Of a stretch of 64,000 nucleotides of DNA, positions 19,603 through 28,071 are shown piece by piece. The position numbers were made by a program, and so were the translations under genes. How positions within the stretch are numbered: position 1 is the stretch's first letter; each line of letters opens with the position of its first letter. Source of the stretch: RPQJ01 sp963754125 (GTDB taxonomy: Bacteria > Pseudomonadota > Gammaproteobacteria > Steroidobacterales > Steroidobacteraceae). The stretch lies in assembly GCA_963754125.1 (NCBI GenBank), contig CAVWEX010000007.1, positions 414,383 through 478,382 on the forward strand. Direction: 5' to 3'. Below the pieces are notes generated by a model that made no database searches, was not told where the DNA came from, and worked only from the letters and a program-made list of their open reading frames with translations.

Positions 19603-21285
19603 ATGTACACGAGCTTTTTCGGACTCCAGGAAAAGCCGTTCGCGATCACCCCGGACCCCCGCTACCTGTACCTCAGCGAGCGGCACGCGGAGGCGCTCGC
19701 GCACCTGCTCTATGGCATCAACGAGGCCGGCGGGTTCATCCAGCTGACGGGCGAGGTGGGCACCGGCAAGACCACGGTCATCCGCAGCCTGCTCGAGCAG
19801 CTGCCAGGCCACGCCGATGTCGCGCTGATCCTCAATCCGCGCATCACGCCGGCGGAATTCCTGCTCACCATCTGCGAGGAGCTGCACGTCCCGGTGCCCG
19901 AGGCCGGCCGCGGCAGCACCAAGACGCTGATGGACGTGCTCGGGCGCCACCTGCTCGACACGCACGCGAGCGGACGGCGCGTGGTGCTGATCGTGGACGA
20001 GGCGCAGAACCTGGGCACCCAGACGCTCGAGCAGGTGCGGCTGCTCACCAACCTCGAGACCGCCACGACCAAGCTGCTGCAGATCATCCTGATCGGCCAG
20101 CCGGAGCTGCGCGAGCTGCTCGACCAGCCCGAGCTGCGGCAGCTCGCCCAGCGCATCACCGGCCGCTACCACCTGAACCCGCTCTCCCAGGAGGAGAGCG
20201 CCGGCTACGTGAAGCACCGCATGCGCATCGCCGGCGCCACGGCCGAGGTGTTCACGCCCTCGGCGCTGCGCGAGGTCCACCGGCTGAGCGGCGGCATCCC
20301 GCGGGTGATCAACGTGATCTGCGACCGCGCGCTGCTCGGCGCCTTCACCCAGGAGGACCACCGCGCGGGCGGCGCCCTCGTGCGCCAGGCGGCCTCCGAG
20401 GTGTACGGCCGGCCGGTCCCGGCTCCCTGGCTCAAGTGGGCGACGGCCGCCGCGGTGGCGGCCGCGCTGGCGCTGGTCGCGGTCGGGCTGTGGACCTACC
20501 TTGCGCAGCGACCCGCCGCGACGGCCGACGCCGGGCCGTCGCGCACCGTCGCGCCGGTCGAGCCGCCGCCGGCCGCGTCGGTCGCGGTCGCTCCCTCGAT
20601 CGAGACACCGGGAGCCGCGGCTCCGGAGCCCGTGCTCGGGGCTCCACCCCCGCCGCCGCTGGCCGAATTGCTGGTCCGCCATGGCAACGACACGACGACC
20701 GAGGCCGCGCTCGCCCGGTTGTTCGCGCTGTGGGGCGCGCTCTACGAGCCGGCGCGCGGGCGCGGCTGCGACCAGGCGGTCCGACAGGGCCTGGAGTGCC
20801 TGTTCCAGAAGGGCTCGTGGGCGCAGCTGCGCACCTTGAATCGTCCGGCCATCCTGACGCTGACGGATGACGTGGGCCGCACCCACCAGGTCCTGCTCAC
20901 CGGCCTCACCGACGAGCACGCCACCCTCGACCTCGGCGGCGAACCGCGCGAGGTCGGCATCACCGCGCTGTCGCGCTACTGGTTCGGCGACTTCCTTTTG
21001 CTCTGGCGTCCGCCGCTCGCCGTCGTCAAGTCGCTCGGCCCCGGCATGCGCGGCGAGGACGTGCGCTGGCTGCGGGAGAGCGTCCGTGCCGCGCAGGGCC
21101 TGCCGACGACGCCACCGGGCAGCGACGTGTACGACGACGAGCTGGTGCGGCTGGTGCAGGACTTCCAGCGCCAGCACCGACTCGCGGTGGACGGTGTGGC
21201 GGGCGTGCAGACGCAGATCGCGCTCGATACAGCGCTCAACGCCACGGGGTCGCCCACCATCGTCCCGCAGGCCGCGGGAGGCTGA
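19603..21285 (+). CDS. gspA: GspA/ExeA-like AAA ATPase with C-terminal peptidoglycan-binding domain
   Basis: 560-residue inner-membrane ATPase. The start MYTSFFGLQEKPFAITPDP is typical of ExeA. Walker A GEVGTGKTT (50-58) and Walker B VVLIVDEAQN are intact. One membrane helix lies near residues 275-297, followed by a Pro/Ala-rich periplasmic linker and a C-terminal PG_binding_1 domain (VRWLRES... LVQDFQRQHRLAVDGVAGVQT). In Aeromonas, ExeA with ExeB helps place the type II secretin in the cell wall. gspB follows after 5 bases. The rest of the type II system is not in this window. Confidence 0.88.
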   Translation: MYTSFFGLQEKPFAITPDPRYLYLSERHAEALAHLLYGINEAGGFIQLTGEVGTGKTTVIRSLLEQLPGHADVALILNPRITPAEFLLTICEELHVPVPEAGRGSTKTLMDVLGRHLLDTHASGRRVVLIVDEAQNLGTQTLEQVRLLTNLETATTKLLQIILIGQPELRELLDQPELRQLAQRITGRYHLNPLSQEESAGYVKHRMRIAGATAEVFTPSALREVHRLSGGIPRVINVICDRALLGAFTQEDHRAGGALVRQAASEVYGRPVPAPWLKWATAAAVAAALALVAVGLWTYLAQRPAATADAGPSRTVAPVEPPPAASVAVAPSIETPGAAAPEPVLGAPPPPPLAELLVRHGNDTTTEAALARLFALWGALYEPARGRGCDQAVRQGLECLFQKGSWAQLRTLNRPAILTLTDDVGRTHQVLLTGLTDEHATLDLGGEPREVGITALSRYWFGDFLLLWRPPLAVVKSLGPGMRGEDVRWLRESVRAAQGLPTTPPGSDVYDDELVRLVQDFQRQHRLAVDGVAGVQTQIALDTALNATGSPTIVPQAAGG

Positions 21286-21290
21286 GCCCG

Positions 21291-22088
21291 ATGTCGTTCA
21301 TCCTCGACGCCTTGCGCAAGTCGGAGCACGAGCGGCAGCGGCAGAGCGGGCCGGCGCTGGTCGAGGTCGCGGCCACCGCGCCGAAGCCGAAGTCGAACCC
21401 GTGGGCGACGGCGGCGCTCGCGCTGCTGCTCGTGAACCTGGTCGCGATCGGCGTGCTGTTGCTCGTGCGATCGGGCGACGCACCTCCCGCCGAGCCGACG
21501 GTCCAGTCCACTCCGGCCGCGGCGACGGGCGGGGCCGCGATGCAGTCCCCGACGACGACGCCCGCGGCACCTGCGCCGGCCGCGGTCGCGCAGAGCCCGC
21601 CGCCGTCCGCCGCACTCCCGCCGATGCTGAGGCCGGCCGAGCCCGTGGCGCCCGCCAGCCGGAATCCGCTCGAAGAGGAAGTCTCGGGCTACTCACCGGG
21701 CATGGAGTACGAAGCGCCGGAAGGCGCAGGGGCCCCGCCGCCCGGCCCGCCCGCCGTGGTCGCTGCCCCGCGCCGGGGCGGTACGGTCGTCTACGAGTCG
21801 CTGCCCGAAACAGGCACGCTGACGGCGGCGGGTCCACCTCGGCCCGCCGGCTCGGCGTCGCGCAACATGCCCACCGCCGACGACGTCGCGGCCAGCAGCG
21901 GCCTGCCGGAGCTCAAGCTCGAGCTGCACGTCTACTCGAACCGCCCGCAAGAGCGCTTCGTGTTCATCAACGGTGCCAAGTACCGCGAGGGCGAGACGAC
22001 GCAGGAGGGTGCAGCGGTCGAGGAGATCTCGCCCGAGGGCGTCATCATGAGCGCGCGCGGCAACCGGTTCCTGCTGCCGCGCGACTGA
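21291..22088 (+). CDS. gspB: General secretion pathway protein B (GspB/ExeB-like)
   Basis: 265-residue bitopic inner-membrane protein. The conserved MSFILDALRKSEHERQRQ opens it. A single helix (WATAALALLLVNLVAIGVLLLV) and a long Pro/Ala-rich periplasmic linker follow. The C-terminal GspB domain (LPELKLELHVYSNRPQERFVFINGAKYREG, ending IMSARGNRFLLPRD) is clear. Five bases from gspA, so one transcript; it is expected to form the GspAB complex. Confidence 0.9.
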   Translation: MSFILDALRKSEHERQRQSGPALVEVAATAPKPKSNPWATAALALLLVNLVAIGVLLLVRSGDAPPAEPTVQSTPAAATGGAAMQSPTTTPAAPAPAAVAQSPPPSAALPPMLRPAEPVAPASRNPLEEEVSGYSPGMEYEAPEGAGAPPPGPPAVVAAPRRGGTVVYESLPETGTLTAAGPPRPAGSASRNMPTADDVAASSGLPELKLELHVYSNRPQERFVFINGAKYREGETTQEGAAVEEISPEGVIMSARGNRFLLPRD

Positions 22089-22107
22089 GCACCTGGGGGA
22101 GCGGCGC

Positions 22108-23928
22108 TTGAACACCGTCGTCACCGCGGCCGACAGCCTCGATGGCCTGCGCCTCAACCGCGCCCTCAAGGCCGGCATCGCGCGGCTGCTGTCGCGGCAG
22201 GAGCACCTCAACAAGATCAACGTGTTCCCCGTGCCCGACGGCGACACGGGCACGAACCTCGCGCTCACGATGCACGCGGTGCTGGGCACGCTGCAGCGCA
22301 CGCCCGACGACCACGCCGGGAACACCCTTACGCGCATCGCCGATGCCGCGCTCGATGGCGCGCGCGGCAATTCGGGCGCCATCCTCGCGCAGTTCTTCCT
22401 CGGCCTCTGCGACCGGCTCGGCCACCTCGGGCGGTTCAGCGCACACGAGTTCGCCGACGGCGTGCGTGGAGGCGCGGACTACGCCCGGGAGAGCCTGAGC
22501 GAGCCACGCGAGGGCACGATCCTCACGGTGCTCACCGACTTCGCGCGCGAGCTGCACGCCGTGCAGCGCGAGGGTGTGCGCGACTTCGCGGCTCTGCTGC
22601 GGCGGGGCGTCGCGGCGGCACAGGCGTCGCTCGAGCGTACGACGTTCCAGCTCGAGGCGCTGCGCAGGGCGAACGTGGTGGACGCCGGCGCACAGGGCTT
22701 CGTCGAGCTGATCTCGGGCATCACGGAATACATCGCGAGCGGCGCCCAGCACGAGCCGGCCGTGATCGTGCCCGCCCTCGGCGATACCGAATCTGCCGAG
22801 GTCACCGCGGGGCTGGAAGAAGACCTCGCCTACCGCTACTGCACGGAGTGCGTGGTCACCGCCGCGGACCTCGACCGGCGTCACCTGCGCGAGCAGCTGT
22901 CGGCGCTCGGCGGCAGCCTCGTGGTCGCCGGCCGGCAGGGCAAGGCGCGCGTGCACATCCACGTCAACGATCCGGCCGAGGTGTTCCGCGTGGCGGCGCG
23001 CTTCGGCGCGGTGTCGGGCGAGAAGGCCGACGACATGCAGCGCCAGCAGCACTCGGCGCACCTCGCTGGACGCCGCGTGGCGATCGTCACCGACTCGGCG
23101 GCCGACATCCCCGAGGACGAGCTCGACCGCCTCGACATCCACCTCGTGCCGTTGCGGGTGAATTTCGGCGAGCACAGCTACCTGGACAAGGTGAGTCTCA
23201 CCCCGGAGGAATTCTTCGCCGAGATCCGTAGCAATCCCGCTCACCCGAAGACATCGCAGCCCCCGCCAGGGGACTTCCGCCGGCAGTTCGAGTTCCTCGC
23301 CTCGCACTTCGAGTCCGTCGTGTCGATCAACATCACCCGCCAGGCGAGCGGCACCTGCGTGGCGGCCGAGACCGCCGCGGCTCGGGTCAGCACGCACGGA
23401 AAGGTCACCGTCATCGACAGCATGAACGCCTCGCTTGGGCAGGGGCTCGTCGCGATGTACGCCGCGGAATGCGCACAGGCGGGCTACGACGCGGCGCGGG
23501 TCATCGAGGCCACGCGCGCGATCCTGCCGAAGACCTGGACCTGGGGACTGGTGGGCTCGCTCGAGTACGCGGTGCGCGGCGGGCGCGTGCCGCGCTGGGT
23601 CAAGGACGTCGCGGACCGCCTGCAGCTCATGCCGATCCTGCACAACGACCGGAAGGGCAGGGTGTCGGCGGGAAACGTGCTGTTCGGGAGGTCGCACCTG
23701 CAGCAGAAGTTCGCGCGCTTCGTGCGCCGTCGCATCCGCGGCGACCGCAGGTACCGGTTGCTGGTCGGCCACGCCGACTGCGAGGCCGCGGGACAGTGGC
23801 TGCTCGGGCAGCTCACCACCGACAGCGTGGTTTCCGCGAGGCTGCTGCCGCTCGGCAGCGCGCTCGGCGTGCACGGCGGCCCGGGCATGCTGGTGGCCGG
23901 GCTGCAGGAGTACGAGCCGCCGCGATGA
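22108..23928 (+). CDS. DAK2 (DhaL-like) kinase domain fused to DegV fatty-acid-binding domain
   Basis: 606 residues combining functions that are normally separate. Residues about 15-210 are a DAK2/DhaL-type ATP-binding domain with KINVFPVPDGDTGTNLALT (metal-binding aspartates) and GARGNSGAILAQFF. Residues about 235-305 resemble the middle domain of FakA. Residues about 315-606 are a DegV domain with VAIVTDSAADIP, TSQPPPGDFRRQFE and SINITRQASGT. In Firmicutes, FakA phosphorylates fatty acids bound to FakB (DegV), so this looks like a one-chain FakA-FakB. TTG start at 22108 with GGGGGAGCGG upstream. ATGA overlap with the next gene. Confidence 0.85.
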   Translation: MNTVVTAADSLDGLRLNRALKAGIARLLSRQEHLNKINVFPVPDGDTGTNLALTMHAVLGTLQRTPDDHAGNTLTRIADAALDGARGNSGAILAQFFLGLCDRLGHLGRFSAHEFADGVRGGADYARESLSEPREGTILTVLTDFARELHAVQREGVRDFAALLRRGVAAAQASLERTTFQLEALRRANVVDAGAQGFVELISGITEYIASGAQHEPAVIVPALGDTESAEVTAGLEEDLAYRYCTECVVTAADLDRRHLREQLSALGGSLVVAGRQGKARVHIHVNDPAEVFRVAARFGAVSGEKADDMQRQQHSAHLAGRRVAIVTDSAADIPEDELDRLDIHLVPLRVNFGEHSYLDKVSLTPEEFFAEIRSNPAHPKTSQPPPGDFRRQFEFLASHFESVVSINITRQASGTCVAAETAAARVSTHGKVTVIDSMNASLGQGLVAMYAAECAQAGYDAARVIEATRAILPKTWTWGLVGSLEYAVRGGRVPRWVKDVADRLQLMPILHNDRKGRVSAGNVLFGRSHLQQKFARFVRRRIRGDRRYRLLVGHADCEAAGQWLLGQLTTDSVVSARLLPLGSALGVHGGPGMLVAGLQEYEPPR

Positions 23929-25049
23929 AGCTCGAGACGCTGGCCATCCACGCGGGCCGCAAGCCCGATCCGTCGACCGGCGCGGTCCGCGAGCCGATCC
24001 ACCTGTCGACGACGTTCGAGCGGGGCCCGGACGGCGCCTATCCGCAGGGCTACTTCTACGGCCGCAGCGGCAACCCGAACCGCGCCTCGCTCGAGCAGGC
24101 CGTCGCCGCGCTCGAGGGCGGCGCCGAGGCCGTCGCGTACGGCTCGGGTGCGGCCGCCACGCTCGCTGTGTTCTCGCTCGCGGCGGCAGGCCACCGCATC
24201 GTCTGTTCGGCGGACTGCTACCACGGCACCGCCCGCCAGCTGCGCGAGATCCTGCCGCGCTGGGGCGCGAGCGTCGAGTTCGTGGACACGACCGACCTCG
24301 CGGCCGTCGAGCGGGCGCTCGAGCCCGGGGCGGCACTGCTGTGGGTGGAGACGCCGTCGAACCCGCTGCTGCGGGTCAGCGACCTCGCCGCGCTCGCCGG
24401 ACTCGCCCGCGCGCGGGGCGCCCTGCTCGGCTGCGACAACACCTTTGCGAGCCCGGTGCTGCAGCAGCCGCTCGCGCTCGGCGCCGACCTCGTGATGCAC
24501 AGCACCACCAAGTTCCTGGGCGGCCACAGCGACGTGCTCGGCGGAATGGTCGTGGTCCGCGAGGCCGGAGCCGTGCTCGAGCGGCTGCGGGAATTCCAGG
24601 GGGTGGGCGGCGGCGTGCCCTCGCCCTTCGACTGCTGGCTGCTGCTGCGCAGCCTCGCGACCCTGCCGCTGCGGGTGCGCGCGCAGTCGGCCGGCGCGCT
24701 GGCCGTGGCACGGTTCCTCGCGACGCACCCCCGCGTGGAGCGCGTGCACTACCCGGGTCTCGAGGACCACCCGGGCCACGCGCTTGCGGCGCGGCAGATG
24801 CGCGACGGGTTCGGCGCCGTGGTCTCGGTGCAGGTGCCGGGCGGCGCGGCGGAAGCCCTGGACGTTGCAGCTCGGACGCAGCTCTTTACGCGCGCCACCA
24901 GCCTCGGCGGGGTCGAGAGCCTGATCGAGCACCGCGCCTCGATGGAGGGGCCGCTCACGCAGACGCCGCCAAACCTGCTGCGCCTCGCCGTGGGGCTCGA
25001 GCACCCGGACGACCTCGTGGCCGACCTCGACCGGGCGCTCGTGGGCTGA
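23925..25049 (+). CDS. Cys/Met metabolism PLP-dependent enzyme (cystathionine gamma-synthase/lyase family)
   Basis: 374-residue cytoplasmic PLP enzyme. LAIHAGRKPDPSTGAVREPIHLSTTF is the family opening. YFYGRSGNPNRASLEQAVAALEGG, the PLP-stacking region and the lysine motif MHSTTKFLGGHSD are intact, as is SLGGVESLIEHRASM. The family includes cystathionine gamma-synthase, beta- and gamma-lyases and homocysteine synthases; sequence reading alone cannot separate them, though gamma-synthase or gamma-lyase is likeliest. ATG 23925 overlaps the preceding stop by four bases, so it is translationally coupled to the DAK2-DegV protein. Confidence 0.88.
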   Translation: MKLETLAIHAGRKPDPSTGAVREPIHLSTTFERGPDGAYPQGYFYGRSGNPNRASLEQAVAALEGGAEAVAYGSGAAATLAVFSLAAAGHRIVCSADCYHGTARQLREILPRWGASVEFVDTTDLAAVERALEPGAALLWVETPSNPLLRVSDLAALAGLARARGALLGCDNTFASPVLQQPLALGADLVMHSTTKFLGGHSDVLGGMVVVREAGAVLERLREFQGVGGGVPSPFDCWLLLRSLATLPLRVRAQSAGALAVARFLATHPRVERVHYPGLEDHPGHALAARQMRDGFGAVVSVQVPGGAAEALDVAARTQLFTRATSLGGVESLIEHRASMEGPLTQTPPNLLRLAVGLEHPDDLVADLDRALVG

Positions 25050-25056
25050 CCTGGGG

Positions 25057-25521
25057 TCAGTTGGGGGCGCAGGCCTCCGCCACCGGCCCACCGTCCGCGA
25101 GCGCCGCGACGCACGCGGCGGCGTCCCGCGGCTTCTCCACCGGGCGGCCCTGGTCCACCCAGGCGGCGATGTCGCCCTGCAGGTGCTCGAGGTGGGCGTA
25201 GCCGTTGTCGGCCAGCACCTCGCCCGCCAGCACGGCGCGGCGGCCCGAGCGGCAGTAGAGCACCACGTCCCGGTCCTTCGGCACTTCGGCGAGCCGCGAG
25301 GCGAGCTGGTCGTGGGGAATGTTCACCGCGCCCGGCACGTGCCCGGAAACGTATTCGTCGGCCGTCCTCACGTCGAGCACGTACGGCGCCTGCGCGCCGT
25401 CATCGAGGCGCTCGATCAGGGCCTCCTGCGACACGGGGGTGAGGGGCGGGTCGCCCGCCCGCGAGAGCCCCGCCGCGAGCGCCAGGAAGACGGCGGGAAC
25501 GACGAGGCTGCGTAAATTCAC
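25057..25521 (-). CDS. Exported rhodanese-like protein
   Basis: 154 residues with a signal peptide (VNLRSLVVPAVFLALAAGLSRA) and one rhodanese domain. The active-site loop CRSGRRAVLAGEVL carries the catalytic cysteine within VVLYCRSGRRA. YVLDVRTADEYVSGHVPGAVNIPH is the conserved N-terminal half. GTG 25521 was chosen: it overlaps the dodecin stop by four bases and immediately precedes the signal peptide. Periplasmic sulfur transfer or sulfur binding is inferred; no substrate evidence. Confidence 0.85.
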   Translation of the reverse strand: MNLRSLVVPAVFLALAAGLSRAGDPPLTPVSQEALIERLDDGAQAPYVLDVRTADEYVSGHVPGAVNIPHDQLASRLAEVPKDRDVVLYCRSGRRAVLAGEVLADNGYAHLEHLQGDIAAWVDQGRPVEKPRDAAACVAALADGGPVAEACAPN

Positions 25522-25730
25522 TTTCCGTCCTTGTCGAGGACGAAGGTCAGCTTCAGGCGCACCTTGTACTCGACGACCTTGCCGCCCTTCACGACGACTT
25601 CCTGGTCGGCGACCCATGCGCCGCTGATCCCGCGGATGGTCTTGCTGGCGCGGCGGATGCCGGACTGGACGGCGTCGTCGAAGCTGGTCTTGGACGTCGA
25701 GGTGATCTCGCTGATCTTGGCTACGGACAT
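25518..25730 (-). CDS. Dodecin, small flavin-binding protein
   Basis: 70 residues matching dodecin across its length: SVAKISEITSTSKTSFDDAVQSGIRRASKTIRGISGAWV, then the EYKVRLKLTFVLD strand at the end. Dodecins form dodecameric shells that sequester flavins. The tryptophan in GAWV is the flavin-stacking residue in known structures. AGGAG lies six bases before the ATG. Translationally coupled to the exported rhodanese downstream. Confidence 0.93.
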   Translation of the reverse strand: MSVAKISEITSTSKTSFDDAVQSGIRRASKTIRGISGAWVADQEVVVKGGKVVEYKVRLKLTFVLDKDGK

Positions 25731-25779
25731 GTGGGTACTCCTGGTTGAAGGGCTCTCACCCTGAGGCCGTGCCGGGCCG

Positions 25780-26304
25780 TCACCAGCGCTGGGGCACGAC
25801 CTGCAGCTTCGACATATCGTAGCCGAGATCGGCGACCTGCTGCTTCAGGCGCTCGAAATCCGCCGCCGGGATCTCGGGCGTGCGGGCCATGATCCACACG
25901 TAGTCGAGGCGACTGCGCGCGATGATGGTCTGCGTGTAGTCGGGGTCCACGTGGGCGATCAGATACTCGGCCTTGATCGGCCAGATGAACTGCATGCCCC
26001 AGACGGCGTTCGATTCGTGGTCCCGCACGAAGCCGCGCGGTCGCATGACGCGCTCGGGACCGTCGAAAGAATCCTCACGGAACGTGAAGGTCGTGGCGAT
26101 CGTGCCATCCGTGTCCAGCCGGTACGACTCCACCGCGTTGTGCGCGCCCTTTTCCGGACGCGTCGGGATGTTGGCGATCACGTACCAGTCGCCCATGAAA
26201 CGCTCGAGATCGACCTTCGCGGCGACCGGCAGCGTGGGAGCAGAGGAACAGGCGGACAGCATGAGCATCAGGGTGACGGCGCCGAACCAGCGGGCGGGGT
26301 GCAT
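25780..26304 (-). CDS. blc: Outer-membrane lipoprotein lipocalin Blc
   Basis: 174-residue lipoprotein: signal MHPARWFGAVTLMLMLSAC with lipobox LSAC. The lipocalin GxW motif is in FMGDWYVIANIPT, and the later conserved blocks (YRLDTDGTIATTFTFRE, VWGMQFIWPIKAEYLIAHVDPDY, DYVWIMARTPEI) are all present. Blc proteins bind lysophospholipids or fatty acids at the outer membrane under stress. ATG at 26304 has GGAG about ten bases upstream. Upstream in-frame sequence is not lipocalin-like. Confidence 0.93.
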   Translation of the reverse strand: MHPARWFGAVTLMLMLSACSSAPTLPVAAKVDLERFMGDWYVIANIPTRPEKGAHNAVESYRLDTDGTIATTFTFREDSFDGPERVMRPRGFVRDHESNAVWGMQFIWPIKAEYLIAHVDPDYTQTIIARSRLDYVWIMARTPEIPAADFERLKQQVADLGYDMSKLQVVPQRW

Positions 26305-26402
26305 CGGGGATCTCCGTTGAGCCCTGTTATTCGGCACCGCCGCCGTCGTAGTTTCAGCACCGCCCGCCCGGGGCGGGCCGCGAACCGACGCACGACGCCC
26401 CG

Positions 26403-27017
26403 TCACCCGTGGTAGTTGAAGCTGATGCTGACCCGCTCGGCGGCGGCCGGATTCGGGGGCACCTCGTGGCGCAGCCAGCTCTCGAACAGCACGACCTTGC
26501 CCGCGGTCGCCGGCACCGTAACCCAGGGCCGGTGCTCGGCGCGGCAATCAACCCGCCGGGGAGGGGCCGCCATGAAGCGGTCGAGGCGCGGGTCCTCGAA
26601 CTTGAGGCCCGCCGTCCCGCGCGGCGTGCGGACGTAGTACGTGCCGCTGATCGTGGACAGAGGATGCAGGTGCAGGCTGTGCACCACGCCCCGGGGCATG
26701 ACGTTGATCCAGCAATCCGTCATCGCGAGGTCGCGGCCCTCGAGGTCGAACTCGAGGGTGCGGGCGAAGACGCGCACGTGTCGGCGCAGCTTGCGCTCGA
26801 GCGTCGCAAAGGTCGGCGAAAGCGTGTGCATGCGGCCGAGAGAGCCGTAGGAGGTGTAGCCGCCCGGGTACCGCGTGGCTGACCACTTGCGGCCGGCTGC
26901 GTCGTCCTCGCGGTATTGCAGGCACTCGTGCAGCAGGCGGCGGTTGAACTCGCGCTCGCCCGCGGGCGCCAGCCGGGCCTCGTACACCAGCGTGGGGAAC
27001 AGGGCGCGAGTGGGCAT
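26403..27017 (-). CDS. Putative 2OG-Fe(II) oxygenase-like protein (TIGR02466-type)
   Basis: 204 residues. MPTRALFPTLVYEARL and SYGSLGRMHTLSPTFATLERKL match the TIGR02466 family, which is related to 2-oxoglutarate/iron oxygenases. The iron-ligand pattern is plausible: HLHPLSTISGTYYVRTP (HxH-like) and, in the distal part, LFESWLRHEVPPN, with arginine RVSISFNYHG for 2OG. The substrate is unknown; relatives often modify proteins or sit in natural-product or phage contexts. Divergent from a LysR gene 120 bases away, which probably controls it. Confidence 0.7.
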   Translation of the reverse strand: MPTRALFPTLVYEARLAPAGEREFNRRLLHECLQYREDDAAGRKWSATRYPGGYTSYGSLGRMHTLSPTFATLERKLRRHVRVFARTLEFDLEGRDLAMTDCWINVMPRGVVHSLHLHPLSTISGTYYVRTPRGTAGLKFEDPRLDRFMAAPPRRVDCRAEHRPWVTVPATAGKVVLFESWLRHEVPPNPAAAERVSISFNYHG

Positions 27018-27081
27018 GCGATCAGGATATCCGAGGCCCGTCCTTTTTTCAGATTCCCTCCACAGCCAGGCGGTGGCTGCC

Positions 27082-27100
27082 TTGCATGCAGTCGCTGCAA
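27082..27100. promoter_or_regulatory. TTGCA-N9-TGCAA inverted repeat, candidate LysR operator
   Basis: Lies in the 120-bp gap between the divergent oxygenase-like gene and the LysR gene, 38 bases before the LysR start. The symmetry and T...A spacing are typical of LysR-type binding sites. No binding evidence beyond this. Confidence 0.45.
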
Positions 27101-27137
27101 TGCGTATTGTCAATCGAAAGTTAAGTCGAGGCGACCG

Positions 27138-28061
27138 ATGACCGCCGTCCCCGATCGTCTGCCGCTGAACGCGCTGCGCGTATTCGAAGCCGTCGCGACC
27201 CACCTGAGCTTCACCGCGGCCGCGCGTGAACTCGGCGTGACGACGGCCGCCGTGAGCGCGCAGATCAAGTCGCTGGAGGCCGACATCGGCGTGCCGCTGT
27301 TCCGGCGCCACACCCGCGCGGTCGCCCTCACGCAGGAAGGCGCCGAGCTGCTGCCCGGCGTGCGACGCGGGCTCGAGGAACTGCGTCGGGCGGTGGACCG
27401 CATCCGCCGCGAGCGGGTGGGAGGCCTGCTCAACCTGAGCGTCGCGAACGAGTTCCTGCAGCGCTGGCTGCTGCCTCGCCTCGGCGAGTTCAACCGCCGG
27501 CATCCGGAAATCGAGGTGCGCTTCGGCCCGGCCCGGGCGACGCTCGACTTCGGCCGAGACGATTTCCACGCCGCCATCGTGTACGGCGTGGGTGAGTGGC
27601 CGGGCCTGCGCGCCGAGCACCTGCTGGACGAGTGGGTGTTTCCGGTCTGCAGCCCGGCGCTGCTCGCCCGGCTCGGCCCGATCGACACGCTCGCCGACTT
27701 CGCCCGCTACCCGCTGCTGCACAGCCGCGCCGAGCCGTGGCCGCACTGGCTGCGGCGGGTGGGCGGTGACACGACGCGGACCGACACGCTGCCACAGCCC
27801 GAGGACGCCTCGGTCACGCTCGCGGCCGTCGAGCAGGGCAAGGGCGTGGCGCTGGCGCGCTGGTCGCTGGTCGCGGCGGACCTCACGGCCGGCCGGCTCG
27901 TGCGGCCGATGATGCCGAGCGTGCAGCAGCAGGGGGCGTGGTACCTCGTGGCACCGCCCGAGCATTTCTCGCTGCCCAAGGTAGTGCGCTTCCGCGCCTG
28001 GCTGGTCGAGTGCTGTCGCGAGTTCCCACCGCCGACGGGCGAGACGCTGCCGGCCGAGTAG
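27138..28061 (+). CDS. LysR family regulator (GcvA-like)
   Basis: 307 residues. Winged helix-turn-helix at the N-terminus (LNALRVFEAVATHLSFTAAARELGVTTAAVSAQIKSLEADIGVPLFRR) and a periplasmic-binding-like effector domain. The PLNALRVFEA start and effector-domain features (VYGVGEWPGLRAEHLL, PLLHSR) resemble GcvA-like LysR proteins, many of which regulate nearby beta-lactamase or amino-acid genes. ATG 27138 was chosen because the helix-turn-helix begins within 10 residues. Probably regulates the divergent oxygenase-like gene and itself. Confidence 0.88.
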   Translation: MTAVPDRLPLNALRVFEAVATHLSFTAAARELGVTTAAVSAQIKSLEADIGVPLFRRHTRAVALTQEGAELLPGVRRGLEELRRAVDRIRRERVGGLLNLSVANEFLQRWLLPRLGEFNRRHPEIEVRFGPARATLDFGRDDFHAAIVYGVGEWPGLRAEHLLDEWVFPVCSPALLARLGPIDTLADFARYPLLHSRAEPWPHWLRRVGGDTTRTDTLPQPEDASVTLAAVEQGKGVALARWSLVAADLTAGRLVRPMMPSVQQQGAWYLVAPPEHFSLPKVVRFRAWLVECCREFPPPTGETLPAE

Positions 28062-28071
28062 GCCGCGCCCG

